From: Amycolatopsis pretoriensis | GTDB lineage: Bacteria; Actinomycetota; Actinomycetes; Mycobacteriales; Pseudonocardiaceae | Length of the DNA stretch: 64,000 nucleotides | Assembly: GCF_900107925.1 (NCBI RefSeq) | Contig: NZ_FNUJ01000001.1 | Coordinates: 806,001 to 870,000 of the forward strand | Direction of reading: 5' to 3' | Shown: positions 35,644 through 44,547 of the stretch, one piece after another | Layout of the letters: each line of letters starts with the position of its first letter | How positions within the stretch are numbered: position 1 is the first letter of the stretch | The notes under the pieces: model-generated | Seen by the model: the letters and a program-made list of their open reading frames with translations, nothing else | What the model was told of the DNA's origin: nothing | The model's database searches: none | Program-made: the position numbers and the translations under genes

Positions 35644-36918
35644 ATGCGCTGGAAGGCCTTCGCGGGGTGCCTCGCCCTGCTCGGACTCACCCTCACCGCC
35701 GGACCGGCGGACGCCCACGGCCACGACCCCGGCCGCGCGGTGCCCGGCGCGCACGACGGCTGGGGCGCGGGGACGACCGGCGGAGCCGCCGCCGCACCCG
35801 CCGACGTCCACACGGTGTCGAAGCGCTCGGAGCTGGTCGCGGCGCTGGCGTCGAACCCGGGCGCGCCGAAGATCGTCTACGTCCGCGGCACGATCGAGGG
35901 CAACGTCGACGCCGCCGATCGACCTCGGACGTGCGAGGACTTCGCGGACCCGGCCTACAGCCTGCCCGCGTACCTGGCGGCGTACGACCCGGCGACCTGG
36001 GGCAAGGTCGCGCCGTCGGGCCCGCTGGAGGAGGCCCGGGCGCGGTCGCAGGCCAACCAGGCCGCGCAGGTGGTGGTGGACGTCGGCCCGAACACGACGG
36101 TCTACGGCCTCGGCGGCGCGAACCTGCACGGCCTGACGTTGCGCGTCACCGGGGACAACGTGATCCTGCGGAACCTCCGGTTCTCCGACGCGCACGACTG
36201 CTTCCCCCAGTGGGACCCCCTCGACGGCGCGGACGGCAACTGGAACTCCGAGTACGACAACGTCGACCTCGTCGGGGCGACGCACGTGTGGGTCAACCAC
36301 AACGAGTTCAGCGACGGCGGGAACGACGCGCAGCCGACGTACTTCGGGCGGAAGTACGAAGTCCACGACGGACTGCTGGACATCGTCAACGGCTCGGACC
36401 TGGTGACGGTGTCGGACAACCGCCTGCACGACCACGACAAGACGATGCTGATCGGCAACACGGACAAGCCGACCTACGACGTGGGCAAGCTGCGGGTGAC
36501 GGTGCACCACAACCTGTTCTCCGACATCGGGCAGCGCGCCCCGCGGGTGCGGTACGGGCAGGTGCACGTGTACGACAACCTGTACGTGGTGCGGGATGTG
36601 GCCGCGTACACGTATTCGCTGGGCGTCGGGGTCGAATCGCGGATCTACGCGGAGAACAACTTCTTCCGGATCCCGGCTTCGGTGCCGCTGGGCGCGCTGG
36701 TCCACTATTGGAAGGGGACGGTGTTCCACGCGACCGGGACGCTGGTTTCTTCCGGTGCGTCCTTGCCACGTCCGGTGGACCTGCTGGCGGAGTACGACGC
36801 GGCGAACGACCCGGACTTGGGCTCGGAGGTGGGCTGGACGCCGACTCTGGTGGAGCGGCTCGACCCGACGTGGCAAGTGCCGATGCGCGTACTGGCCGGC
36901 GCCGGTCCCGTTTTCTGA
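35644..36918 (+). CDS. Secreted pectate lyase, PL1 family, second copy
   Basis: The 424-residue precursor has a signal peptide (residues 1-~24, ending ADA) and PL1 landmarks: VILRNLRFSDAHDC, HVWVNHNEFSDG, VHDGLLDIVNGSDLVTVS and QRAPRVRYGQVHVYDN with the catalytic Arg region. It is about 100 residues longer than the first PL1 enzyme, with an extra loop near residues 85-130, so it may prefer a different chain length or methylation. AAGGAG precedes ATG 35644. It lies 11 bp after the transport/catabolic operon and may be its last gene. Confidence 0.93.
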   Translation: MRWKAFAGCLALLGLTLTAGPADAHGHDPGRAVPGAHDGWGAGTTGGAAAAPADVHTVSKRSELVAALASNPGAPKIVYVRGTIEGNVDAADRPRTCEDFADPAYSLPAYLAAYDPATWGKVAPSGPLEEARARSQANQAAQVVVDVGPNTTVYGLGGANLHGLTLRVTGDNVILRNLRFSDAHDCFPQWDPLDGADGNWNSEYDNVDLVGATHVWVNHNEFSDGGNDAQPTYFGRKYEVHDGLLDIVNGSDLVTVSDNRLHDHDKTMLIGNTDKPTYDVGKLRVTVHHNLFSDIGQRAPRVRYGQVHVYDNLYVVRDVAAYTYSLGVGVESRIYAENNFFRIPASVPLGALVHYWKGTVFHATGTLVSSGASLPRPVDLLAEYDAANDPDLGSEVGWTPTLVERLDPTWQVPMRVLAGAGPVF

Positions 36919-36975
36919 AAACGTGGTGCCGGAGCGACCATCCGGGCGACAGGGTCGTCGCTGCGGCCGGTGACA

Positions 36976-37019
36976 TTGACACCCCGATCTCGGTGACCGG
37001 AGACTGAGAAAGCGCTTTC
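36976..37019 (+). promoter_or_regulatory. PL3-lyase promoter with perfect LacI-type operator
   Basis: TTGACA (36976-36981) followed at 18 bp by a weak GAGACT, then GAAAGCGCTTTC (37008-37019), a perfect 12-bp palindrome at the predicted start site. The site matches the GWAAGCGCTTWC pattern at 27170 and 28588 and would repress transcription of the lyase and methylesterase genes. Confidence 0.65.
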
Positions 37020-37069
37020 AGCACTCGAAGGACCATTTCCCGCACGGGAAGAACCAAGGAGTGATGAGC

Positions 37070-37852
37070 ATGTCCCCGATCTCCCGGGTGCTCCGGGTCG
37101 CGGTCGTCGCCGCCCTCGCGCTCTCGGCGGCCGTCGGTACCGGCGCGACCGCCGCCGGAGCCGCGTCCTGGCCGAACCCGAGCACGAGCGTGCCCGTCGG
37201 CGCGACCATCAAGGTCACCAGTGGCACCTACGACGGCGGCCTCAAGCGCTTCTACGGCACCGGCGACCTCGGCACCGGCGGCTAGGACGAGGACCAGGGC
37301 CCGATCTTCGAGCTGGCGAACGGCACCACGCTGAAGAACGTCGTCCTCGGCAACCCGGCCGCCGACGGCGTGCACTGCCTCGGCACCTGCACGCTGCTCA
37401 ACGTCTGGTGGGAGGACGTCGGCGAGGACGCCGCGACCTTCAAGGGCACCTCGGCGTCGCAGACGATGACCATCGACGGCGGCGGTGCGCGCAAGGCGTC
37501 GGACAAGGTCTTCCAGCACAACGGCCCCGGCACGATGTACATCCGGAACTTCCAGGTCAACGACTTCGGCAAGCTGTACCGCTCCTGCGGCAACTGCAAG
37601 ACGCAGTACAAGCGCAACGTCGTCGTCGACAACGTCACCGCGACCGTGCCCGGCAAGACGCTCGTCGGCATCAACACCAACTACGGCGACACCGCGAAGC
37701 TGACCCGGATCACCATCGTCGGCGACTCGAGCCGCAAGATCGTGCCCTGCGAGAAGTACAAAGGTGTCACGAGCGGCGAGCCGACGAAGACCGGCAGCGG
37801 GCCCGACTCGACGAACTGCCTCTACACCACCGCCAACATCACCTACCAGTAA
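37070..37852 (+). pseudogene. Pectate lyase PL3, interrupted by an in-frame amber codon
   Basis: The 261-codon frame encodes a signal peptide (ending GAA, SWPNPS) and a PL3 beta-helix: VPVGATIKVTSGTYDGG, GPIFELANGTTLKNVVLG, DGVHCLGTCTLLNVWWEDVGEDAAT. A TAG at 37283-37285 interrupts it after GTGG; the flanks read GTGG-stop-DEDQGPIFEL and remain in one frame, so a single CAG-to-TAG change from Gln explains it. The promoter, operator, ribosome site (AAGGAG) and the rest of the coding sequence are intact, which suggests a recent event, readthrough or a sequencing error. ATG 37070 is preferred over 37064. Confidence 0.85.
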
Positions 37853-37856
37853 GCGA

Positions 37857-37889
37857 CCGGGGGTGCCGGTCGCCGTCCGGCACCCCCGG
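37857..37889. terminator. Stem-loop between PL3 lyase and methylesterase
   Basis: CCGGGGGTGCCGG and CCGGCACCCCCGG form a perfect 13-bp stem with a 7-nt loop, 4 bp after the lyase stop and 10 bp before the methylesterase ribosome site. It could be a terminator or a processing or stability element within a shared transcript. Confidence 0.6.
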
Positions 37890-37908
37890 CGTCCCCCGTG
37901 GAGGTGTC

Positions 37909-38916
37909 ATGTTCAAGACCCTGCTCCTCGCCTCGGTGCTCACCGGGGCGACGCTGGCCCCACTCGCCGCGGCGAACGTCGTCGTGGCCAAGGACGGCTC
38001 CGGGAACTACACGACCGTCCAGGCCGGGATCGACGCCGTGTCCGCCGGCGGCACCGTGTCGGTCAAGCCCGGGACCTACCGCGAGGTGCTCACCGTCCCC
38101 GCGGCCAAGACCGGGATCACCCTGCGCGGCACCACCGGCAAGGCCGCCGACGTCGTCGTCGACTACGACAACGCCGGCGGCACCAAGAAACCCGACGGCT
38201 CGACGTACGGCACGTCGGGCAGCGCGACCGCGACGATCGCCGCGAACGGCTTCACCGCCAGCGCGCTGACCTTCCGCAACTCGTTCGACCGCTCGGCCCA
38301 CCCGGAGATCACCGCGACCCAGGCCGTGGCGGTGAAGACCACCGGCGACCGGATGGTCTTCGACAACGTCACGTTCCTCGGCCACCAGGACACGCTCTAC
38401 GCCGACACGGCGGCGACCGGCACGGTCGGCCGGCAGTACTACCGGAACTGCGCGATCAGCGGCGACGTCGACTTCCTCTTCGGGCGCGCCACCGCCGTGT
38501 TCGACCGGGCGACGATCACCGCGCTCGACCGCGGCTCGAACCCGAACGGCTACCTGACCGCGGCGAGCACCCGCCGGACCAACCCGTACGGCTTCCTGGT
38601 CGTCGGCAGCAAGGTGCTCAGCTCGGCGGCGAACGGGAGCTTCTACCTGGGCCGGCCGTGGCACCCCGGCGGGGACGTCGACGCCATCGCGCAGGTCGTC
38701 ATCCGCGAAACCGCGCTGCCGGCGGCGATCAAGACCACGCCGTGGACGGACATGTCCGGGTTTTCGTGGAAGGACGCCCGGTTCTTCGAGTACCGCAACA
38801 CCGGGCCGGGCGCGGGTACCGGGACCGACCGGCCGCAGCTGACCGCCGCGCAGGCCGCGACGTTCACCGCGCAGCGCTACCTCGCCGGCGGCGACGGGTG
38901 GAACCCCGTCCACTGA
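37909..38916 (+). CDS. Secreted pectin methylesterase (CE8)
   Basis: The 335-residue precursor has a short signal peptide (residues 1-~22) and the CE8 beta-helix motifs: VVAKDGSGNYTTVQAGID, LGHQDTLYAD (catalytic Asp region), GDVDFLFGRATAVFD (second catalytic Asp) and YLGRPWHPGGD (catalytic Arg). It removes methyl groups from homogalacturonan and so prepares it for the pectate lyases. GGAGGTG precedes ATG 37909. It lies 56 bp after the PL3 gene and probably shares its promoter. Confidence 0.94.
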   Translation: MFKTLLLASVLTGATLAPLAAANVVVAKDGSGNYTTVQAGIDAVSAGGTVSVKPGTYREVLTVPAAKTGITLRGTTGKAADVVVDYDNAGGTKKPDGSTYGTSGSATATIAANGFTASALTFRNSFDRSAHPEITATQAVAVKTTGDRMVFDNVTFLGHQDTLYADTAATGTVGRQYYRNCAISGDVDFLFGRATAVFDRATITALDRGSNPNGYLTAASTRRTNPYGFLVVGSKVLSSAANGSFYLGRPWHPGGDVDAIAQVVIRETALPAAIKTTPWTDMSGFSWKDARFFEYRNTGPGAGTGTDRPQLTAAQAATFTAQRYLAGGDGWNPVH

Positions 38917-38941
38917 CCCGACGAAAGTACCGGCCCAATCC

Positions 38942-38955
38942 TGTTAGCGTTAACA
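38942..38955. promoter_or_regulatory. LacI-type operator before the arabinanase
   Basis: TGTTAGCGTTAACA is a 14-bp palindrome with one mismatch pair, located 32 bp before the arabinanase ATG. It differs from the AAGCGCTT operators of the pectin genes, so arabinan use may have a separate LacI-family regulator. Confidence 0.6.
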
Positions 38956-38987
38956 ACCGAGGATCAGCGTCGACCCTAGGACACGTC

Positions 38988-39974
38988 ATGAGACTGCGCC
39001 GCTTCCCGGCCGTGCTCGCCGTGGCCACCGCCCTGCTGGGCGTGCCCGCCGCCCAGGCCGCGGACTACCCGAACCCCGGTTACGTCACCGGCGACACCAC
39101 GGCGGTGCACGACCCGTCGATGATCCGCGCGGCCGACGGCAGCTACCTGCTCTACTCCACCGACCAGTACCTGCAGATCCGGCGCTCGACCGACCGGATC
39201 CACTTCACCAGGATCGGGTCCGTCTTCCCGAACGGCGCGCCGTGGACCGCGCCCTTCACCGACCCGGCCAACCCGGGTTACCTGTGGGCGCCGGACATCT
39301 CGTTCCACAACGGCAGGTACTACCTTTACTACGCGGCTTCGACGTTCGGCTCGCGGAACTCGGCGATCTTCCTGGCCACCAGCACGACCGGGCTGCCGGG
39401 CAGCTGGACGAACCAGGGCATCGTCGTCCAGACGAGCACGAGCAACGACTACAACGCGATCGACCCGAACCTGTTCGTCGACTCTTCGGGGCGCTGGTGG
39501 CTGAGCTTCGGCTCGTGGTGGACCGGGATCAAGCTGATCCGGCTCGACCCGGCCACCGGCAAGCGCAGCACGTCCGACACCGCGTTGCGCGGCATCGCCC
39601 AGCGCACCGGCGGTACGACGGCCGAGGAAGCGCCGTACATCGTCCAGCACGGCGGCTACTACTACCTGTTCGTCTCGTGGGACCTGTGCTGCCAAGGCAC
39701 GAAAAGCACGTACCGCGTGATGGTCGGGCGCTCGACGTCGATCACCGGGCCCTACACCGACCGGGCCGGCGTCCGGATGACCTCGGGCGGCGGCACGCAG
39801 ATCCTCGCGAGCCACGGTGACGTCCACGGCCCGGGGCACGTCGCGGTCCTGCACGACACCGACGCCGATGTGCTCGTCTACCACTATTACTACTCCGACG
39901 CGACGCCGTTGACCGGCAAGCTCGGCATCAACCTCATCGGCTACGACAGCGCCGGCTGGCCCTACGTCTACTGA
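38988..39974 (+). CDS. Secreted endo-1,5-alpha-L-arabinanase (GH43)
   Basis: The 328-residue precursor has a signal peptide (residues 1-~24, ending AQA) and the five-bladed propeller signatures of GH43 arabinanases: AVHDPSMIRA (catalytic base Asp), GYLWAPDISFHNGRYYLYY, YNAIDPNLFVD (pKa-modulating Asp) and AEEAPYI (acid Glu). It cuts the arabinan side chains of pectin. The operator directly upstream suggests arabinose-responsive control, separate from the lyase genes. Confidence 0.93.
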   Translation: MRLRRFPAVLAVATALLGVPAAQAADYPNPGYVTGDTTAVHDPSMIRAADGSYLLYSTDQYLQIRRSTDRIHFTRIGSVFPNGAPWTAPFTDPANPGYLWAPDISFHNGRYYLYYAASTFGSRNSAIFLATSTTGLPGSWTNQGIVVQTSTSNDYNAIDPNLFVDSSGRWWLSFGSWWTGIKLIRLDPATGKRSTSDTALRGIAQRTGGTTAEEAPYIVQHGGYYYLFVSWDLCCQGTKSTYRVMVGRSTSITGPYTDRAGVRMTSGGGTQILASHGDVHGPGHVAVLHDTDADVLVYHYYYSDATPLTGKLGINLIGYDSAGWPYVY

Positions 39975-40252
39975 GGCTCGGGAGGTTCCCGCAGTGGGAG
40001 GTCAAGAGCGAGTTCCAGGCGCCGTTCGCCCGCGGCGCCTGGCAGGCCTTCTGGGTGCCCAGCGCGATTTCCCGGCCGCCGGAGGGCGACATCCCCGAGT
40101 TCGAGGGTGCCGCGCGGAACCGATTCAACACCTGCCAGAAGGCGAGCGACGCCTGGTCGAACACGATCGTCGGGATCGGCAACCCCACGCGTGGCACGGC
40201 TACCGCGCCCGTAACGTCTACGTCGGCCGCAGCCGGGCCTGAAAGGTATTCC
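39975..40252 (+). other. Possible coding remnant between arabinanase and galactosidase
   Basis: This 278-bp gap reads in one open frame as FPQWEVKSEFQAPFARGAW, AFWVPSAISRPPEGDIPEFEG and so on, with a WHGYRARNVYVGRSRA-stop ending in another frame. The first part recalls GH16 or related lectin-like enzymes (RGxWxAFW...PPExDIxE). There is no start codon with a ribosome site. It may be a decayed glycosidase fragment. It is in frame with the downstream GH35 gene, but that gene has its own start and signal peptide. Confidence 0.35.
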
Positions 40253-43132
40253 ATGCGCCGCTTCCCGGCCTTCGTCCTCGCTCTGCTCGTGACGGCGGGG
40301 TTGTGCGCCGCGCCCGCGTCGGCGGTATCACCGGCGAAGCACCAAGTCACGTTCGACAAGTATTCGCTCCTGCTGGACGGCCGCCGCCAGGTCGTCTGGT
40401 CCGGCGAATTCCACCCGTTCCGGCTGCCCAGCCCGGACCTCTGGCGCGACGTGCTGCAGAAGATGAAGGCCACCGGCTACACGGCCGTCTCGATCTACTT
40501 TGACTGGAACTACCACTCGCCGGCGCCCGGCGTGTACGACTTCGGCGGCGTCCGCGACATGGACCGCGTGCTCGACCTCGCCGCCGAGGCCGGGCTGTAC
40601 GTCATCGCGCGGTCCGGTCCGTACATCAACGCCGAGGTCACCGGCGGCGGGTTCCCGGCGTGGCTGAGCACCCAGGCCGGGCGCGCCCGCGGTGACGCGC
40701 CGGACTACCTCGCCGCGGCCGACGACTGGCTCTCGCGGATCGACCGGATCATCGGCCGCCACCAGTACACCGACGGCCGCGGCTCGGTGATCCTGTACCA
40801 GATCGAGAACGAGCTCGCGGCGACCGGCACCGCGCAGCGGAACTACGTCGCGCACCTCTACGACAAGGTCCGGGCGGACGGCATCACCGTCCCGGTCTTC
40901 CACAACGACAAGGGCCGCAACGGGATCTGGGTCCCCGAAGACTCCGGGGTGCCCGGCACCGTGCCGGGCAAGGTCGACCTGTACGCCTTCGACGGCTACC
41001 CGGGCGGCACCTGCCGCACCGACGCGACGCCGGGCAGCCCGAACGCCGCGCCGGACTGGGGCACCTACGGACCGGGCGGGGCCAAGGGCGGCGCGAGCGC
41101 GTCGCCGAACACGCCCGGGTTCGTGGCGGAGTTCGGCGGCGGCTGGTTCGACTACTGGGGCAGCAACGGGACCTACCCGTGCACGGCCGTGCGGCAGGGG
41201 CCGGGCTACGAGCGCGTCTTCTACGGCACGAACCTGGCGAACGGCCTGACGCTGCAGAACTTCTACATGACGTTCGGCGGCACGTCGTGGGGCTGGCTGC
41301 CCGCCCCGGTCGTCTATTCGTCGTACGACTACGGCGCCGCGATCGACGAAGGCCGTCAGCTGCGGCCGAAGGCGCTGACGATGAAGGAGCTGGGCTACTT
41401 CCTCGCCACGGTTCCCGATGTGGCCAAAATGGACCGTGCGGACCCGGTGACGCCGTCGTCGTCCGCGGTGAAGGTCTACCACAACGTCAACCCGGACACC
41501 GGGGTGCACCTGTACGTCCCGATGCATTCGCCGTCCAACCTGACCACGGACGACAGCTTCACGTTCCCACTGTCCACACCGGACGGTTTCTACACCGTTC
41601 CGGTGCGGCTGAACGGGCAGGACGCCAAGCAGCTGGTGGCGAACTTCGACGTCGCGGGCCAGCACCTGGTCTATTCGACGTCGGAGCCGATGGCCCAGGC
41701 GGCCGGCACGGTGCTGCTGCACGGCCGGCCGGGCGAGGACGGCGAGACCGTGCTGCGGTACGCGTCGCGACCGCGGGTGGACGTGCTCGCCGGGGACGTC
41801 ACGACGACCTGGTCCGGCAGCGACCTGAAGCTCGCCTACCGGCACGACGGGCTCGCCCGGGTCCGGATCAGCGGCGGCGGCCGCCCGGCGGCCACGCTGC
41901 TGCTCGCCGACGACGCGACGGCCGACACGTTCTGGCTCGCTTCGGGTCTGCTCGTGCGCGGTCCGGACCTGGTCCGGACGGCGCAGGCCGGCGGCTCGCT
42001 GACCGGCGACACGAAGGGCCCCAGGGACCTCGAGGTCTGGGGTGCCCGCGGCCCGGTGCTCCGGTGGAACGGCGTGGTGGTGCCGACGCGGCGGACGACG
42101 TCGGGCAGCCTGGTCGCGCTCCGGCCGCTGCCGGGCCCCGCCGACCCGCGGCTGCCGGAGCTGACCGGCTGGCGGTCCGCGCCCGGCTCCCCGGAGTCGG
42201 CGCCTGGCTACGACGACACGACGTGGGCCGTCGCGGAGAAGACGACGACCAACAGCACGACCCCACCACCGGCCGGCGAGCCGGTCCTGACGGCGGACGA
42301 CTACGGCTTCGGCACCGGCGACGTCTGGTACCGCGGCCGGTTCACGGGCCCGCCGGGGGAGCAGGTCGCCCTGCGCTACGGCGGGGGCGGCGCCGGGATG
42401 CTGCAGGCGTGGCTGGACGGGCAGTACCTCGGCGAGAACGTCCTGCCCTCGGCGCTGGCGTCGCCGCCGACGACCGGCACCGCGACCTTCACGGTCCCCG
42501 AAGGACTGCGCGGGGAGGGGCCGCACGTGCTGTCGGTGATGGTGCGGAACAACGGCCACAACGAGGACGGCGGCGTCAACGACGCGCACAAGGAAGGGCG
42601 CGGGCTGATTTCGTCGTCCCTGACCGGGGTGACGTGGAAACTCCGGGGCGGGACGGCCGACCCGGTGCGCGGGCCGCTGAACAACGGCGGTCTCGCGGGC
42701 GAGCGCGCGGGCTGGACCTTGCCGGGCTTCCCGGACCGGAGCTGGGCCCCGGCGACCGTGCCGGCGGTCACGGCTTCGGCGGGGACGACGTGGTACCGCA
42801 CGACGTTCTCGCTGAAGGTGCCGGCCGGACAGGACACGTCGGTGGGCCTGACGCTCGGCGACCCGGCACGGCCCCGCTCCGGCGGGCACTACCGGGTGCT
42901 GATCTTCCTCAACGGCTGGAACGTCGGGCAGTACGTCGCGGACGTGGGGCCGCAGCACACGTTCGCGCTGCCGACCGGGCTCCTCGACCCGCACGGCCGC
43001 AACACCCTGGCCTTGGCGGTGACCAGCGACGGCGGCGCGGGCAACGGCCTGGAGCAGGTGGCACTGACCGACCTGGGCTCGGCACGCGGTGGTGTGCCGG
43101 TCCGGCCGGTGTACTCACCCGGGTGGCGGTGA
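40253..43132 (+). CDS. Secreted beta-galactosidase (GH35)
   Basis: The 959-residue precursor has a signal peptide (residues 1-~24, ending ASA) and a GH35 catalytic barrel: VVWSGEFHPFRLPSPDLW, ARSGPYINAEVTGGGFPAWL, YQIENELA (acid/base Glu187) and GFVAEFGGGWFDYWG (nucleophile Glu293). C-terminal jelly-roll domains follow (about 660-950). It would release galactose from galactan side chains of pectin. ATG 40253 has AAAGG upstream. Its last 12 codons (VPVRPVYSPGWR) lie inside the first copy of a tandem repeat derived from the 3' end of the convergent pseudogene. Confidence 0.93.
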   Translation: MRRFPAFVLALLVTAGLCAAPASAVSPAKHQVTFDKYSLLLDGRRQVVWSGEFHPFRLPSPDLWRDVLQKMKATGYTAVSIYFDWNYHSPAPGVYDFGGVRDMDRVLDLAAEAGLYVIARSGPYINAEVTGGGFPAWLSTQAGRARGDAPDYLAAADDWLSRIDRIIGRHQYTDGRGSVILYQIENELAATGTAQRNYVAHLYDKVRADGITVPVFHNDKGRNGIWVPEDSGVPGTVPGKVDLYAFDGYPGGTCRTDATPGSPNAAPDWGTYGPGGAKGGASASPNTPGFVAEFGGGWFDYWGSNGTYPCTAVRQGPGYERVFYGTNLANGLTLQNFYMTFGGTSWGWLPAPVVYSSYDYGAAIDEGRQLRPKALTMKELGYFLATVPDVAKMDRADPVTPSSSAVKVYHNVNPDTGVHLYVPMHSPSNLTTDDSFTFPLSTPDGFYTVPVRLNGQDAKQLVANFDVAGQHLVYSTSEPMAQAAGTVLLHGRPGEDGETVLRYASRPRVDVLAGDVTTTWSGSDLKLAYRHDGLARVRISGGGRPAATLLLADDATADTFWLASGLLVRGPDLVRTAQAGGSLTGDTKGPRDLEVWGARGPVLRWNGVVVPTRRTTSGSLVALRPLPGPADPRLPELTGWRSAPGSPESAPGYDDTTWAVAEKTTTNSTTPPPAGEPVLTADDYGFGTGDVWYRGRFTGPPGEQVALRYGGGGAGMLQAWLDGQYLGENVLPSALASPPTTGTATFTVPEGLRGEGPHVLSVMVRNNGHNEDGGVNDAHKEGRGLISSSLTGVTWKLRGGTADPVRGPLNNGGLAGERAGWTLPGFPDRSWAPATVPAVTASAGTTWYRTTFSLKVPAGQDTSVGLTLGDPARPRSGGHYRVLIFLNGWNVGQYVADVGPQHTFALPTGLLDPHGRNTLALAVTSDGGAGNGLEQVALTDLGSARGGVPVRPVYSPGWR

Positions 43133-43360
43133 CAGGGCCGCCGTGCGCGCGACGACGTGGCCCACCTTGAGGATGGGGTTCCGGTGCGGCCGGTGTTCTC
43201 ACCGGGATGGCGGTGACAGCGCCGCCCCTCGGGCGACGATGTGGGCCGCGTTGCGGATGAGGTTGCGCGGCGGCGTGCCGGTCCGGCCGGTGTTCTCACC
43301 GGGGTGGCGGTGACAGCGCCGCCGTGCGGGTGACGACGTGGCCCGCCTTGACGACGAGGT
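43094..43360. repeat. Three imperfect tandem copies at convergent gene ends
   Basis: Copies begin at 43094, 43178 and 43275 (84 and 97 bp apart). Each contains GCCGGTG, then TCACC, then GGTGGCGGTGACAG-like and GACGACGTGG-like blocks. Copy 1 encodes the GH35 C-terminus and stop. Copy 3 encodes the C-terminus of the minus-strand amidohydrolase pseudogene. The unit seems to originate from the amidohydrolase 3' end. Confidence 0.75.
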
Positions 43361-44491
43361 CCCGCGGCGGCCGCGTCACGACGGCCTGCGCCGGGGTCTC
43401 GGCGTCGACCACGACGAGGTCCGCGGGCGCGCCTTCGGTGAGCCCGTAGCCGTCGAGCCCCAGGGCGCGGGCGCCGCCGTAGGTGACCGCTTCGAGGGCC
43501 GGCTCGATGTCCTCGTCGCGGCGGAACGTGCTGCGGTAGGCCAGGTGCATCGCCCGCTCGAGGAGGTCGCCACTGCCGAACGGGCTCCACAGGTCGCGGA
43601 TGTCGTCGTGGCCGCACGCCACGTTCACGCCGGCCGCGCGCAGTCGCTTCAGCGGCGGGACCGGGAAGTCGAAGATCGCCGCCGTCGTGATCGTGATGCC
43701 GGCTGCGGCGAGGCCGGCGGCCAGCCGGTCCTGCGTCGCCGCGTCCGCCTGGGCCAGCGCGTAGGCGTGGCTGACCGTCACCCGTCCGGCGAGCCCGGCG
43801 GCGCGGGGTCCGTTCGATGACCAGCTCCAGCTCGAACACGCCGAGCGAGCCGGGGTCGTGCAGGTGCAGGTCGATCCGCACGCCGTGGCGCTCGGCGAGG
43901 CCGAACACGACGTCGAGGTGGCGGACCGGATCGCGGTCCACACCCGCCGGGTCGATGCCGCCGACCGCGCGCACCGAGGCCGATCGCCTGTTCCAGCAGC
44001 TCGGCCGTGCCCGGGTTGGTGAGGATGCCGCTCTGCGGGAAAGGCGACCTGCTCGACGGTGATCCGCCCGGTCAGCCGCGCGGCGACGTCCCGCACGACT
44101 TCGACCCCGGTCAGGCCGGCGCCGGCGTAAACGTCAGTGTGGGTACGGACGTGCGTCGTACCGGTGGCCGCCATCGCTTCGAGCAGGGCGGTCACGCGGG
44201 CCGCGTCGGGAAGGCCGGGCTCGGCGCGGCGGACGCGTTCGTCGGCGATGCGGTCGGCCGGCGCGGGCCCGGCCGAATGCGGCCGCCACGGGCCGCCGAA
44301 GAGCGTCTTGTCGAGGTGGCAGTGGGCTTCGACCAGGCCCGGCAGAACCAGCCGGCCGCCGAGGTCGAGCACGTCGGCGTCCCCGGGACGAGCCCGGGAC
44401 CGATCTTGGCGACGACGCCGTCGCGGACGAGGAGGTCGGCCGGACCGCCGGCGCGCCACGGGTGGCCGTCGCGCAGCAGAAGTCCGGGCAT
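43296..44491 (-). pseudogene. Cytosine-deaminase-like amidohydrolase with four frameshifts
   Basis: Reading from ATG 44491 (AAGGAG upstream), the frame must shift four times to keep the CodA-like protein intact: MPGLLLRDGHPW... | DVLDLGGRLVLPGLVEAH | PQSGILTNPGTAELLEQA | VGGIDPAGVDRDP | AAGLAGRVTVSHAYAL. The likely indels are one missing base in the G/C run 44381-44384, and one extra base each at 44040-44042, 43965-43966 and 43805-43808. Metal motifs HCHLDKT and CGHDDIRDLWSPFGSG are still present. All four are in short homopolymers. Neighbouring genes are intact, so decay is more likely than poor sequence. Confidence 0.82.
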
Positions 44492-44547
44492 CGTCGCTCC
44501 TTCTCGTCACCGAGGAGCGTGACACCCGGACGCGGGCGGGGGAAGGG

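Noticed and set aside
36919-37069. Riboswitch in the PL3 leader
   Set aside because: Only a promoter and a palindromic operator are visible; no conserved aptamer-like structure.
40055-40252. In-frame N-terminal extension of the GH35 protein
   Set aside because: The GH35 gene has a ribosome site, an ATG at 40253 and a normal signal peptide, which an extension would bury.
43133-43295. Small protein genes in the repeat region
   Set aside because: The short frames are by-products of the tandem copies and have no ribosome site or start context.
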